The notes beneath the pieces were generated by a model. It was given only the letters and a program-made list of their open reading frames with translations, ran no database searches and was not told the DNA's origin. A stretch of 64,000 nt of DNA from Aliivibrio fischeri (GTDB lineage: Bacteria; Pseudomonadota; Gammaproteobacteria; Enterobacterales; Vibrionaceae), in the NCBI GenBank assembly GCA_038993745.2, contig CP160629.1, forward strand, positions 1,302,001 through 1,366,000, in the 5' to 3' direction. Below, piece after piece: positions 10,369-19,327 of the stretch (position 1 is its first letter; every line of letters starts with the position of its first letter). The position numbers and the translations under genes are program-made.

Positions 10369-10435
10369 AATGAATTCTTACAGTTTTCAATTAATGGTTT
10401 ACAAGTCATATTCATTTGCTCAACAAGGACGATTC

Positions 10436-11689
10436 ATGAATCACGTCAAATTTGCTCGAAATTTAATTACCGCATCTTTATTTGTTATTCCTTCTATTTC
10501 ACAAGCAACGACTCAATCGGAAGTGGTAGAGCACTATGCTGATATCGCTCATGCTGTTTATAGCGACTCTTTATCTACAGCTCAAAAACTGGACAAAGCC
10601 ATTACTACTTTTTTGAATAATCCTTCTAAAGATGGTTTAGAGGCAGTAAAGCTGGCTTGGAAAGAGGCTCGTGTACCTTATCAACAATCGGAAGTTTTCC
10701 GTTTTGGTAATGCGATTGTTGATGAATGGGAAGGGCAATTAAATGCTTGGCCTTTAGATGAAGGCCTAATTGATTATGTTGCAGACGATTATCAATATGA
10801 ATTAGGTAATGATGGTGCTAAAGCGAATATTGTTGCGTCTAAGTCAATAAAGATTGGTGCCGAAACGATTGATGTAACATCAATTAAGGCAGAGCAATTG
10901 GCAGATTTAAATGAGTTAGGTGGTTCTGAGGCAAATGTAGCAACGGGCTATCATGCCATTGAATTTTTACTTTGGGGTCAAGACCTAAATGGAACTAACT
11001 CTGGTGCAGGTGAGCGTCCATACACTGATTATGTTATCGGTTCTGCGTGTACTAATGGTAATTGTGAGCGCCGAGCTGAATATTTAAAAGCGGCTTCTGA
11101 GCTGTTGATTAAAGACCTTTCTTGGATGGAAAAACAATGGAAAGAAGGTGAGAAAAATTATCGTGCTGAGCTTTTATCTGAATCATCAGAGCAAGGTTTA
11201 CGTAAGATGCTATTTGGTATGGGGTCATTATCTCTAGGTGAGTTAGCAGGCGAGCGAATGAAGGTTGCATTAGAAGCAAACTCAACAGAAGACGAGCACG
11301 ATTGTTTTTCTGATAATACACATAACTCTCATTACTACAACGAACAAGGTATCTATAACGTCTATACGGGGACTTATACACGAGCTGATGGTTCTCAATT
11401 GTCTGGACCGAGTATTCATGATCTTGTTGCAAAGAAAGATGCCAAAGCAGCAAAAGAGATTAAACAGCAGTTTGATGCAACTCGTACTCAAGTAGGTACA
11501 TTGGTTTCTGCTGCGGAGAAGGATAATCAACACTTTGATCAATTGATTGCCGCTGATAACGCTGCTGGTAATGCATTAGTAAACAAATCAATTATGTCGT
11601 TAGTTTTGCAAACCGCTTCTATTGAACGTGCTGCAAACGTTATTGGCATTACGAGTTTAAATCCTGATACAGCTGATCACGAATTTTAA
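10436..11689 (+). CDS. imelysin-family iron-regulated periplasmic protein (IrpA-like)
   Basis: 417 residues with a signal peptide ending near ISQA-TTQS. The imelysin (peptidase M75-like) fold is indicated by the characteristic GxHxxE motif, GYHAIEFLLWGQD, and by a second-half helix bundle ending in IERAANVIG. Imelysins are periplasmic or outer-membrane proteins linked to iron uptake (EfeO-type), not proven peptidases. The ATG at 10436 is chosen over one 66 bases upstream because AAGGA precedes it and because the signal peptide starts there. It heads a four-gene iron cluster, although a hairpin separates it from the next gene, so downstream genes may be expressed at a lower level. Confidence 0.88.
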   Translation: MNHVKFARNLITASLFVIPSISQATTQSEVVEHYADIAHAVYSDSLSTAQKLDKAITTFLNNPSKDGLEAVKLAWKEARVPYQQSEVFRFGNAIVDEWEGQLNAWPLDEGLIDYVADDYQYELGNDGAKANIVASKSIKIGAETIDVTSIKAEQLADLNELGGSEANVATGYHAIEFLLWGQDLNGTNSGAGERPYTDYVIGSACTNGNCERRAEYLKAASELLIKDLSWMEKQWKEGEKNYRAELLSESSEQGLRKMLFGMGSLSLGELAGERMKVALEANSTEDEHDCFSDNTHNSHYYNEQGIYNVYTGTYTRADGSQLSGPSIHDLVAKKDAKAAKEIKQQFDATRTQVGTLVSAAEKDNQHFDQLIAADNAAGNALVNKSIMSLVLQTASIERAANVIGITSLNPDTADHEF

Positions 11690-11739
11690 TTCTAAGAAAA
11701 AGCAGTAATACAATGATAGCGACCTAGAAATAGGTGTTA

Positions 11740-11787
11740 GCTCAATCACATTTCCCCCGATTTAGTGATTGAGCTCTTTTCTTTTTT
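11740..11787 (+). terminator. terminator or attenuator after imelysin gene
   Basis: A perfect 10-bp stem, GCTCAATCAC (11740-11749) with GTGATTGAGC (11765-11774), is followed by a T-rich tract. It should stop or reduce transcription into the di-heme gene. Confidence 0.8.
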
Positions 11788-11868
11788 CTATTGTGGTTAT
11801 TGAAATAATAACGATAAACAATACCCATCGATACCCATAATAATATGACGATCAGGATATGCGACTTT

Positions 11869-13272
11869 ATGAAACCCGCAATGCTTGGAGCAATAACTTT
11901 ATTATCTACATTTTCTTTTTCTTCTTTCTCAGCTGATGTTAACCCTATTGATGTTGCCTCTGGTGGTAAGACAAGCGTAAAAAAAGAGGGGCAGAATGCC
12001 TTTTCTTTGCCTGCTGCAAATTTACCTATGAGTAAACGACTAGACTTTAGTGTCGGTAACAGTTTCTTTCGTAATCCTTGGGTACAAGCACCCGCGTCAA
12101 CAGATGCCAGAGATGGACTCGGCCCTTTATTTAATACTAACGGTTGTCAAAATTGTCATATTAAAGATGGTAGAGGACATGCTCCTCGAGAAGGCGATAC
12201 AAATGCTGTATCTATGCTTGTTCGATTAAGTATTCCAGCTTTTACTCCAGAGCAGAAAAAACGCATTATTTTAGAAGGGGTGATCCCTGAGCCTACTTAT
12301 GGTGGGCAGCTTCAAGATTTCTCGTTATCTGGATTAAAGCCAGAAGGACAAATACACATTACCTATAATGATCTACCTGTAACGCTTTCTGATGGTTACG
12401 TTGTCACATTGCGTAAGCCAAATTTGACCATTACTGAATTAGCTTATGGTGACATGGATGAGAATGTAATGATGTCTGCACGAATTGCCCCACCTATGAT
12501 CGGTTTAGGTTTATTAGAATCGATCCCTGAAAAAACCATCCTAGGTTTTGCTGAACAACAAAAGAATGAAAATAAAGGCGTTTCAGGTAAAGCAAACCGA
12601 GTGTGGGATGCAAAAACAAAGCAACTTGAATTAGGACGTTTTGGTTGGAAAGCCGGACAACCGACACTTATGCAACAAAATGCGGCAGCGTTTAACGGGG
12701 ATTTAGGCTTAACGAGCAACATGTTCCCGAAAGATGACTGTACTCAAGCTCAGACAGCGTGTGCGAAGCTTCCCCATGGCGGTGAGCCAGAGGTTAGCGA
12801 TAAGATTTTAAATTTTGTTGAATTTTATTCTCAGCATTTAGCGGTTCCGGTTCGTCGAAATGTAAATGATCCCGAAGTTATTAAAGGTCAAAAACTATTT
12901 AAAAATATTGGCTGTGAAAGCTGCCATAAAAGCAATATACAAACAGTAAAAATTAAAGACAGACCTGCGTTATCTAACCAGTTAATTCATCCTTATACTG
13001 ATTTACTACTTCATGATATGGGGGAGGGGCTTGCAGATAATAGACCGGAGTTTTTAGCGAATGGGCAAGAATGGCGAACGCCACCATTGTGGGGACTTGG
13101 TTATACACAGGAAGTGAATGGGCATACAGAAATGCTGCATGATGGTCGAGCTAGAAATGCATTAGAGGCGATTCTTTGGCATGGTGGTGAAGCTCAAACA
13201 GCTCGTGATGCCGTGGTTAAATTATCAACGCAAGATCGCAATGCGTTACTTGAATTTCTGAACTCATTATAA
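11869..13272 (+). CDS. di-heme DUF1111 oxidoreductase-like protein
   Basis: 467-residue exported c-type cytochrome of the DHOR/DUF1111 family (often annotated thiol oxidoreductase). It has a signal peptide ending near SFSA and two heme-attachment motifs, CQNCH at residues 93-97 and CESCH at 349-353, the second in a typical C-terminal cytochrome domain. The family is distantly MauG/peroxidase-like. Next to imelysins it is thought to assist iron oxidation or handling, which is inference. The ATG at 11869 has AGGA upstream and begins the signal peptide; an earlier in-frame ATG at 11845 has no ribosome-binding site. Ten bases separate it from the next gene. Confidence 0.88.
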   Translation: MKPAMLGAITLLSTFSFSSFSADVNPIDVASGGKTSVKKEGQNAFSLPAANLPMSKRLDFSVGNSFFRNPWVQAPASTDARDGLGPLFNTNGCQNCHIKDGRGHAPREGDTNAVSMLVRLSIPAFTPEQKKRIILEGVIPEPTYGGQLQDFSLSGLKPEGQIHITYNDLPVTLSDGYVVTLRKPNLTITELAYGDMDENVMMSARIAPPMIGLGLLESIPEKTILGFAEQQKNENKGVSGKANRVWDAKTKQLELGRFGWKAGQPTLMQQNAAAFNGDLGLTSNMFPKDDCTQAQTACAKLPHGGEPEVSDKILNFVEFYSQHLAVPVRRNVNDPEVIKGQKLFKNIGCESCHKSNIQTVKIKDRPALSNQLIHPYTDLLLHDMGEGLADNRPEFLANGQEWRTPPLWGLGYTQEVNGHTEMLHDGRARNALEAILWHGGEAQTARDAVVKLSTQDRNALLEFLNSL

Positions 13273-13282
13273 AGGATAAGCA

Positions 13283-14293
13283 ATGAAACCTAAGTATCTA
13301 TTACTAAGCAGTACGGTTTTGCTTACTGCCTGTCAAAGTACTAGCCAAACCTCGATATCAAATGAAATGATTGAGCAAGTTTATGTTATTGAACAACAAT
13401 CCGCCCAACGTTTAGCTGAGTCAAGTTTACAACTAGCGCAAAAGTTTGAATCTTACTGTGTAAAGCAAGCTGATAAGCAAGAGGTTGAAGAGCAGTGGCA
13501 GCAAACAATGCACTCTTGGATGGCATTACAAGGGCAAGAAAGGGGCCCAGAAGCAGCACTTGCATTAAATTGGAATATTCAATTTTGGCCGGATAAAAAA
13601 AATACAACAGGTCGAAAAATGTCTCAGTTATTACAACAAGATCTGAGTTGGAATAGTAAGTTAATTCAACAGCAAAGTGTGACAGCTCAAGGCCTTGGAG
13701 CTGTTGAGTGGTTGCTGTTTGACCAATCATCTACGTTGCCACAACCTGAAGCGTGTCAGTTGGGTAATGCGATTACACGTAATTTGGCGCTTAATACGCA
13801 AAAAATAGAACAAGCATGGCAAGTTAATCCATGGTCTGAATTTGATCAAACAATGTGGCTAAATGAATATATTGCGTTGTTAGCGAATCAACTGGATTAC
13901 AGTATGAAAAAGCTGAGCCGTCCACTGGCAAAAATTGGACAACCACGTCCATATTTTGCTGAGTCATGGCGTTCAGAAAAGTCATTAACGTGGCTTAAAT
14001 ACAATGTTGAAGCAATGCGCACACTTTATATAGCTAATGGTGTTGGTCTTGATAATTATTTGCGTAAACAAGGGCATGCAGAGTTAGCCGATCGAATTAA
14101 TGATCATTTTGATTCTACATTAGCATCGTGGCCTGCATCTTCGTCGTTGTTTGCTGCATTGCAAACTAAATCAGGCTATCAAGATACACTCTCTTTATAT
14201 AACAAATTAGAGTATTTGAAGTACCTAATTCATGAAGAAGTAGCGATAGAGTTGAATATTGTAATAGGGTTCAATGCAACTGATGGCGATTGA
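13283..14293 (+). CDS. imelysin-family lipoprotein
   Basis: 336 residues with lipobox LTAC (Cys17), so it is membrane-anchored and faces the periplasm. It is a second, diverged imelysin: the region equivalent to GxHxxE reads GLGAVEWLLF, so the conserved histidine is missing. This makes it a partner or structural paralogue of the IrpA-like protein more likely than an equivalent one. AAAGGA precedes the ATG. Its 3' end overlaps the start of the DUF1513 gene by about 20 bases, indicating translational coupling. Confidence 0.85.
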   Translation: MKPKYLLLSSTVLLTACQSTSQTSISNEMIEQVYVIEQQSAQRLAESSLQLAQKFESYCVKQADKQEVEEQWQQTMHSWMALQGQERGPEAALALNWNIQFWPDKKNTTGRKMSQLLQQDLSWNSKLIQQQSVTAQGLGAVEWLLFDQSSTLPQPEACQLGNAITRNLALNTQKIEQAWQVNPWSEFDQTMWLNEYIALLANQLDYSMKKLSRPLAKIGQPRPYFAESWRSEKSLTWLKYNVEAMRTLYIANGVGLDNYLRKQGHAELADRINDHFDSTLASWPASSSLFAALQTKSGYQDTLSLYNKLEYLKYLIHEEVAIELNIVIGFNATDGD

Positions 14294-15392
14294 TAATCAT
14301 AAACGTAAGTTATTAAAAAGTAGTGCGGCTGCTTTGGCATTGTCACCATGGCTAACAGCGTGTTCTTCTTCGTCGCTTCAGAGAGAAAAAGCGGCATTGG
14401 TATCTTGCTCTCGTACCGCTAATGGGCATTTTAGTGCAGTTGTTGCGGACAGTAACGGTTACCCAATTTATTCGATTCCACTACCAGAAAGAGGTCATGG
14501 TGTTGCTATCTCGCCTAATGGTGAGTTAGGTGTCGCATTTGCTCGACGCCCTGGTAACTATATGCAGTTGTTTAATATAGAAACGGGTAAAAGTTATGCC
14601 ATTACTGCGTCTAGCCCTGACCGCTATTTTTATGGTCATGGTGTGTTTTCTTCTGATGGAATGACTCTGTATACCACAGAAGGTGAAAAGAAGACGAGCC
14701 AAGGCATTATTGGTGTTTATCAATTGCGTGATCACCAGTTAATTAAAGTAAACGAATTCTCAGGCTTTGGTATTGGCCCTCATGAAGTGATCCGTGTTGA
14801 TGACACAACATTAGCGATAGGTGTTGGTGGCGTTCATACAGATGGTAGAACGCCCTTAAATTTAGAGTCGATGCAACCAGCGTTGGTCTATTTGTCTACT
14901 GAGTCTGGAGAAGTTGTTGAACGGGTTGGATTAGCCGAACATAAGTTAAGTATTCGCCATTTATCTCAAACTCATGACGGACGCGTGTTATGTGGTCAGC
15001 AATATCGAGGAGAGCCTGAAGATGGGGTTCCTTTAGTGGCAATACATCAACGAGGTGGGGCTTTAATTCCACTGAAAGCGGAACCTGAAGAATGGCTTAG
15101 ATTTAATCATTACATAGCAAGCATTGCTGTATTAGGAACACATGTTGTTGCCACATCTCCTCGAGGAAATTGCTATGGTGTCTGGGATCTTGAAACAAAC
15201 CAGTTAACTGAGATTATATCACTAGTGGATGCGTCTGGTGTGGTGGTTGAGCAAAGTGGACTTAACTCACCGCAATGGCATATTAGCTCAGGATCCGGAA
15301 AAGTGGTTAATAGAACTGAAAGTGGTATTGTCACAAGTCATCAAACGAATGTGATGTGGGATAACCATTGGAATCGAATTCCCCTAAAATAA
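14274..15392 (+). CDS. DUF1513 family exported protein
   Basis: 372 residues. The N-terminus has a basic patch (HKRKLLKSS), a hydrophobic stretch and LTAC, which looks like a lipoprotein or Tat-like signal. The rest is repeated beta strands suggestive of a beta-propeller (HGVAISPNGE, YFYGHGVFSSDG, GIGPHEVI, HLSQTHDGRVLCGQQ). DUF1513 proteins commonly sit beside imelysins and DUF1111 proteins in iron clusters; their biochemical role is unknown. Two starts are possible, 14274 and 14283. I keep the first because AGGG lies 4 bases upstream of it. Confidence 0.82.
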   Translation: MQLMAIDNHKRKLLKSSAAALALSPWLTACSSSSLQREKAALVSCSRTANGHFSAVVADSNGYPIYSIPLPERGHGVAISPNGELGVAFARRPGNYMQLFNIETGKSYAITASSPDRYFYGHGVFSSDGMTLYTTEGEKKTSQGIIGVYQLRDHQLIKVNEFSGFGIGPHEVIRVDDTTLAIGVGGVHTDGRTPLNLESMQPALVYLSTESGEVVERVGLAEHKLSIRHLSQTHDGRVLCGQQYRGEPEDGVPLVAIHQRGGALIPLKAEPEEWLRFNHYIASIAVLGTHVVATSPRGNCYGVWDLETNQLTEIISLVDASGVVVEQSGLNSPQWHISSGSGKVVNRTESGIVTSHQTNVMWDNHWNRIPLK

Positions 15393-15436
15393 TAGCCGTG
15401 CTATTCTTAGTGTAATTATTTTAGGAAGAGACAAAT

Positions 15437-16090
15437 ATGAGCTTACAATATCAAATTATTCCTGTGACTTCATACGAGCAAAACTGTTCAATCGTATGGT
15501 GTGATGAAACCATGAAAGGCGTTGTGGTCGATCCTGGTGGTGATGTTCAATTGCTAAAGCAAGCAATTGAGGCATTAAATGTTGATGTTGTGCATATGGT
15601 ATTAACTCATGGTCATTTAGATCATGTTGGCGGTACAGAAGAGCTGGCTGCTATTACTAATGCAACGATTGTTGGCCCGCATAAAGAAGATAATTTCTGG
15701 TTGCAAGGTCTTCCAAATCAAAGTGAGCGATTTGGTTTCCCTCACACAGAGGCATTTGAGCCAAGTCAATGGCTAAATGAAGGCGATGTGATTGAGTTTG
15801 GTAATCAAAAATTAGACGTCCTGCATACGCCGGGGCATACTCCAGGTCACGTAGTACTGTTTAATCAAGAAGCAAAAATGGCATTTGTTGGCGATGTACT
15901 GTTTAAAGGTGCTATTGGTCGTTCAGATTTCCCTAAAGGTGACTTTGATACGCTTATTTCTTCTATCAAAACAAAACTATGGCCGTTAGGTAATGACATG
16001 AGATTTGTACCAGGTCATGGTCCAGAGTCAACATTTGGTCACGAGCGTCAAACTAACCCATTTGTCGCTGATAAAATGCCACTTTGGTAA
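15437..16090 (+). CDS. ycbL: MBL-fold hydrolase YcbL (glyoxalase II-like)
   Basis: 217-residue cytoplasmic metallo-beta-lactamase-fold protein. The metal motif is THGHLDHVGG (HxHxDH), with further ligands in HTPGHTPGH, FVGDVLF and PGHGPES. Length and motif order match E. coli YcbL, a type II glyoxalase-like thiolesterase. AGGAAGAG precedes the ATG. Single gene with its own promoter region. Confidence 0.9.
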   Translation: MSLQYQIIPVTSYEQNCSIVWCDETMKGVVVDPGGDVQLLKQAIEALNVDVVHMVLTHGHLDHVGGTEELAAITNATIVGPHKEDNFWLQGLPNQSERFGFPHTEAFEPSQWLNEGDVIEFGNQKLDVLHTPGHTPGHVVLFNQEAKMAFVGDVLFKGAIGRSDFPKGDFDTLISSIKTKLWPLGNDMRFVPGHGPESTFGHERQTNPFVADKMPLW

Positions 16091-16149
16091 GAAATTTTGT
16101 AAAAGTGACGGACTTTTCACCATACAGTGTCGTCATGTCTATAAATATG

Positions 16150-16174
16150 GCGCGTTTTTTGGTATAAAACGCGC
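16150..16174. repeat. perfect 9-bp hairpin in ycbL 3' region
   Basis: GCGCGTTTT (16150-16158) pairs perfectly with AAAACGCGC (16166-16174). No T run follows, so it is not a classical terminator; it may be an mRNA-end or repeat element. A second, looser dyad (CAATTCC ... GGAATTG) follows at about 16180-16219. Confidence 0.5.
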
Positions 16175-16292
16175 TTCGCCAATTCCAATACAACTATTTG
16201 AGTTACATTTTAGGAATTGACATCTTTTTTCCGCTATCGATTTGAGAGGGTAACTCACAAATATAGATATAGCGCAACGGAGTTTAAGTTTC

Positions 16293-16679
16293 ATGAAAAT
16301 TGCTCACAAACGTAAAGTTCAGTCTAAGCTGCATAAACGCATTAAAGCTAAAGTTACTGCACCAAAAACTGAAGTGAAAAAAGCAGCTAAACCTGCAAAA
16401 GTAGCTAAACCAGTTGAGAAAAAAGTGGAAGCAGTAGTTGCAGAAGCACCAAAAGCAGCAGCAACGGACATCGCACTTACGCCAAAGCAACAGACTGTAT
16501 TTGACATTGTTTGTCAAAATCCTGAAGGCATCAATTCAAAAGAAATTGGCCTTGCAGCTGGTCAAGAAGAAGCAAAAGCGGCAGCATGGGCAACAGGTGG
16601 CTTGAAGAAGCTAGTTGAAGAAAACCTAGTTGTACGTGAACAACTTGCTGGTAATAAAGTGATTTATAAAGCGGCTTAA
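16293..16679 (+). CDS. basic protein with C-terminal winged-helix-like domain
   Basis: 128 residues. Residues 1-60 are Lys/Ala/Pro-rich (PAKVAKPVEKKVE), like a flexible histone H1-type tail. Residues 63-128 read as a small helix-turn-helix or MarR-like domain (LTPKQQTVFDIVCQNPEGINSKEIG ... GLKKLVEENLVV) ending in a wing strand. It probably binds DNA. Similar proteins occur in vibrios, but I know no assigned function. GGAG precedes the ATG and a hairpin terminator follows. Confidence 0.8.
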   Translation: MKIAHKRKVQSKLHKRIKAKVTAPKTEVKKAAKPAKVAKPVEKKVEAVVAEAPKAAATDIALTPKQQTVFDIVCQNPEGINSKEIGLAAGQEEAKAAAWATGGLKKLVEENLVVREQLAGNKVIYKAA

Positions 16680-16711
16680 TCGTTTAATAAACTACTTTAT
16701 AGACACAAAGA

Positions 16712-16735
16712 AGCCGAGATTACCTCGGTTTTTTT
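16712..16735 (+). terminator. Rho-independent terminator
   Basis: CCGAG (16714-16718) and CTCGG (16724-16728) form a short stem followed by seven Ts. Confidence 0.75.
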
Positions 16736-16780
16736 GTGCCTTAAATAGTACCAATTCCATTAATGTTCATCTAATTATAA

Positions 16781-16812
16781 AAATAAAGGGCATACTAAGA
16801 TGCCCTTTATTT
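16781..16812. terminator. bidirectional terminator
   Basis: A 13-bp perfect stem, AAATAAAGGGCAT (16781-16793) with ATGCCCTTTATTT (16800-16812). It lies just downstream of the minus-strand DUF3943 gene and ends its transcript. Confidence 0.85.
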
Positions 16813-16835
16813 CTGTCATTCTGATTGATGTGAAT

Positions 16836-17750
16836 TTAGAATTTAAGTTTCACTTCAAGGCCGATAAATTGGTCGGTATAAGGCATACCCGCATCGTAAG
16901 CGTATTGAGCAGCATCACCATTACTAAACCATGCGTTGTAAGCTAGATTAACTTCTGTCTCATCACCCCAAGCATCGGTTACCCAGTAATGGATATGACC
17001 TACAGGGTTTAAGAAGAATAGACTTACGCTACCTAATGTTTCAGAGCCCATTACTTCGCCACCATTTTCAGTAATACGAAGTTCTTGTTGAAGCATTACT
17101 TCACCGACAACAGCACCAAAGAATGGAGTAACGAATAAATCTTGAATAGATGGTACTTCGGCAAATGCCTCTACGCCATACTCCCAGAAGAACGTTGACA
17201 TTGTTGTCGAGTATAAGAAAGATTCAAACTCGTTAAAGCCTGCGTGACGAGCAGCTGTATAGTAAACGCCACCAAAGTAAGGGTGCATTACATAGTTTAA
17301 GAAGTGCTCATCTTTATCCCATACAGGGCCTTGGCTTACGTTATCTTTCCACTTAGAGCCTAGGTTTTTAATGCTTGAATCTTCAGAATCCCACTTAGTG
17401 ATGCTTTCCGGAAGAAAAGTCATTAAACCAACCGTTGCAACACTTAAACCAAGAATAGTGTATGACTGTTCCATTAGGTAGTCCCAGTCACGCTCATCTG
17501 AAACGCGAAGGTAGTGCGGTAATTGTGTGCTTTGTGCTAGGGAATCATTTTCAGCGACTTTAGAAGGTGTTTCACCATCTAAACGCATTGGAGAAAAATC
17601 AAATGACGCATTTGAACAATAGCTAGAGTAGATATTTGTAGAACAGTCGTTTTGATAATCCATATCGTAAGCGCTATTAGTATCTAGTGCGAAAGCATTT
17701 GTTGATGCTGTACACCCTAAAAGCAAACTGGCTATTGCTTGTTTTTTCAC
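16836..17750 (-). CDS. DUF3943 exported protein
   Basis: 304 residues with an N-terminal signal peptide (cleavage near NAFA-LDTN). A hydrophobic segment lies near 96-112. The core HPYFGGVYYTAARHAG and the following WEYGVEAF are typical of DUF3943, a family of probable outer-membrane or envelope proteins of unknown role. The C-terminus ends in phenylalanine (LEVKLKF), as in beta-barrel outer-membrane proteins. Monocistronic. Confidence 0.8.
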   Translation of the reverse strand: MKKQAIASLLLGCTASTNAFALDTNSAYDMDYQNDCSTNIYSSYCSNASFDFSPMRLDGETPSKVAENDSLAQSTQLPHYLRVSDERDWDYLMEQSYTILGLSVATVGLMTFLPESITKWDSEDSSIKNLGSKWKDNVSQGPVWDKDEHFLNYVMHPYFGGVYYTAARHAGFNEFESFLYSTTMSTFFWEYGVEAFAEVPSIQDLFVTPFFGAVVGEVMLQQELRITENGGEVMGSETLGSVSLFFLNPVGHIHYWVTDAWGDETEVNLAYNAWFSNGDAAQYAYDAGMPYTDQFIGLEVKLKF

Positions 17751-17898
17751 GAAAAGTCCTTAATACAGTTAAATTTCTGAGCTAGTTCACAATTATCTAC
17801 TATTCGAGAAAAAATGCAAAACATAAAAATAAGAAGAACCAGCTTATCTAGGTTAAATATAGACAAACTGGCTCAACAGAAGATCAAAAAATAAGTTG

Positions 17899-19071
17899 TT
17901 ATAGAGAACTGATAAGTTGACTCATAATAATAAGTACACCAAAAGCAACGACTAGTATGAGTGCTCCATTACCACCGATTACTTGGTATTCAGAACTCTC
18001 TTTAGTTTTTCTAGCTGAAATAACTAAAGCAACAGGTAAGAATAGAGCAAGAATAACAAGAGCAATAGCAGCATAACCTAATGCCATAATAAAGCCCTGT
18101 GGGTAAAATAAAGCAAATAACAATGGTGGTGTGTAGGTTAATAAAGCGGTCACAATCGATGACTGTTGCCATTTTTTAGATGAATCACGTAAAAATTCAA
18201 ATAATCCTAAACTTACACCAATGAATGAAGTTAATAGCGCAAGATCGGCAAACAAAGAGAGTGCTTGTTGAATAAATTGGTGATCTATTGTGCTTTGAAT
18301 TTCAGTGATGAATTGATTTAGTCCGTTTATTTGGCCAAATTCATTTTGTGACAACAAGCCTAATGTCATTCCTTGCCAAAATAAGTAAACAATTAAAGGT
18401 AGAGAAGAACCCACTAATAAACTTATTTTGATCTTTTTAACATCTAATTCAAGGTAGTTCACGATTGCTGGAATACTGCCATGAAATCCAAACGAAGTAA
18501 AAATAACGGGTAATGCTGTGATAAATACACCTTGCTCAACAGGCAGTGCTAATAGGTATTCTCCAGTAATACTTGGCGTTAAAAAGAACAGAATAGAAAC
18601 TAACATAACTAACTTTAACGTGAATAAACCACGGTTAATAATATCAACTGTTTTCGTACCAAATGTAATGATGGTTGCAACAATACAGGTAAAGATAATC
18701 GTTGATGCAAAATTTGAAAATTCAAAAGGAAGCAGCTCATTTAATTTAGAATGAAATTGTTCACTTCCTCCTGCAATGTAAGCTGCACACAAAGCGTAAA
18801 AAAGAAACAACATAGAGAAGGTTGCAACTTTTTGTCCGTGTTTTCCTAAAAATTGACGAGCTAAACTATGAAGCGTTGCGCTCTGTTCTCCATATTGATG
18901 AACTTCTAACATAAGTAGACTTGTATAGCTCATGATTGCCCAAATACCAATCATTAATAAACTTGCTGTAAAGAATCCTAGACTAGCAGAAACAAGAGGT
19001 AAGGCTAACATGCCAGCCCCTATGGTTGTTCCTGCTATAATTAACGAGCTTCCAAGTACTTTTGTCTTCAT
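17899..19071 (-). CDS. tyrP: tyrosine-specific transporter
   Basis: 390-residue inner-membrane permease of the HAAAP (hydroxy/aromatic amino acid) family with about 11 membrane helices. The signature GTTIGAGMLALPL near residues 14-26 and the conserved IPVIFTSFGFHGS-type segment (ALPVIFTSFGFHGSIPAIV) match TyrP, which imports tyrosine with protons. I prefer TyrP over Mtr or TnaB because the sequence recalls E. coli TyrP throughout and TyrR-like operators lie upstream. Confidence 0.88.
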   Translation of the reverse strand: MKTKVLGSSLIIAGTTIGAGMLALPLVSASLGFFTASLLMIGIWAIMSYTSLLMLEVHQYGEQSATLHSLARQFLGKHGQKVATFSMLFLFYALCAAYIAGGSEQFHSKLNELLPFEFSNFASTIIFTCIVATIITFGTKTVDIINRGLFTLKLVMLVSILFFLTPSITGEYLLALPVEQGVFITALPVIFTSFGFHGSIPAIVNYLELDVKKIKISLLVGSSLPLIVYLFWQGMTLGLLSQNEFGQINGLNQFITEIQSTIDHQFIQQALSLFADLALLTSFIGVSLGLFEFLRDSSKKWQQSSIVTALLTYTPPLLFALFYPQGFIMALGYAAIALVILALFLPVALVISARKTKESSEYQVIGGNGALILVVAFGVLIIMSQLISSL

Positions 19072-19167
19072 ATACTTCTACTTCTTCTTTCTTAAATTAG
19101 AGTAAATTTGGGTGCTTATTTTCGATGGTAGAAATGTACGACTATTCTGAATTGAATACAATAAAAA

Positions 19168-19185
19168 TGTACAATTATAAATACA
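19168..19185 (-). promoter_or_regulatory. weak TyrR-like box upstream of tyrP
   Basis: TGTACAATTATAAATACA keeps the TGTA-N10-TACA core of the TyrR consensus TGTAAA-N6-TTTACA, with three mismatches. It is promoter-proximal to tyrP and spaced 23 bp from the strong box. Confidence 0.5.
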
Positions 19186-19190
19186 ATTGT

Positions 19191-19208
19191 TGTAATCATA
19201 TGTTTACA
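19191..19208 (-). promoter_or_regulatory. strong TyrR-like box upstream of tyrP
   Basis: TGTAATCATATGTTTACA differs from the TyrR consensus TGTAAA-N6-TTTACA at one position. E. coli tyrP also has a strong and a weak TyrR box about two helical turns apart, the same layout as here. Confidence 0.7.
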
Positions 19209-19327
19209 TGCTAAGGCTGAAAGGCATTTTTATCAAAATAGAGTAAAATTAAAAGTAAGATGGTTTTTTAAAGTCACATATGTGATAAATTAGAAGTAAT
19301 TATAGAAATATCAAAGAGGAAAGGTGC

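Noticed and set aside
11813..11845. Fur box directly before the di-heme gene
   Set aside because: The A/T-rich sequence contains a small GTTATT/AATAAC dyad but matches the Fur consensus poorly.
16319..16517. Overlapping minus-strand Cys/Phe-rich frames opposite the Lys/Ala-rich gene
   Set aside because: They mirror the Ala/Lys codons of the real gene and have no start signals.
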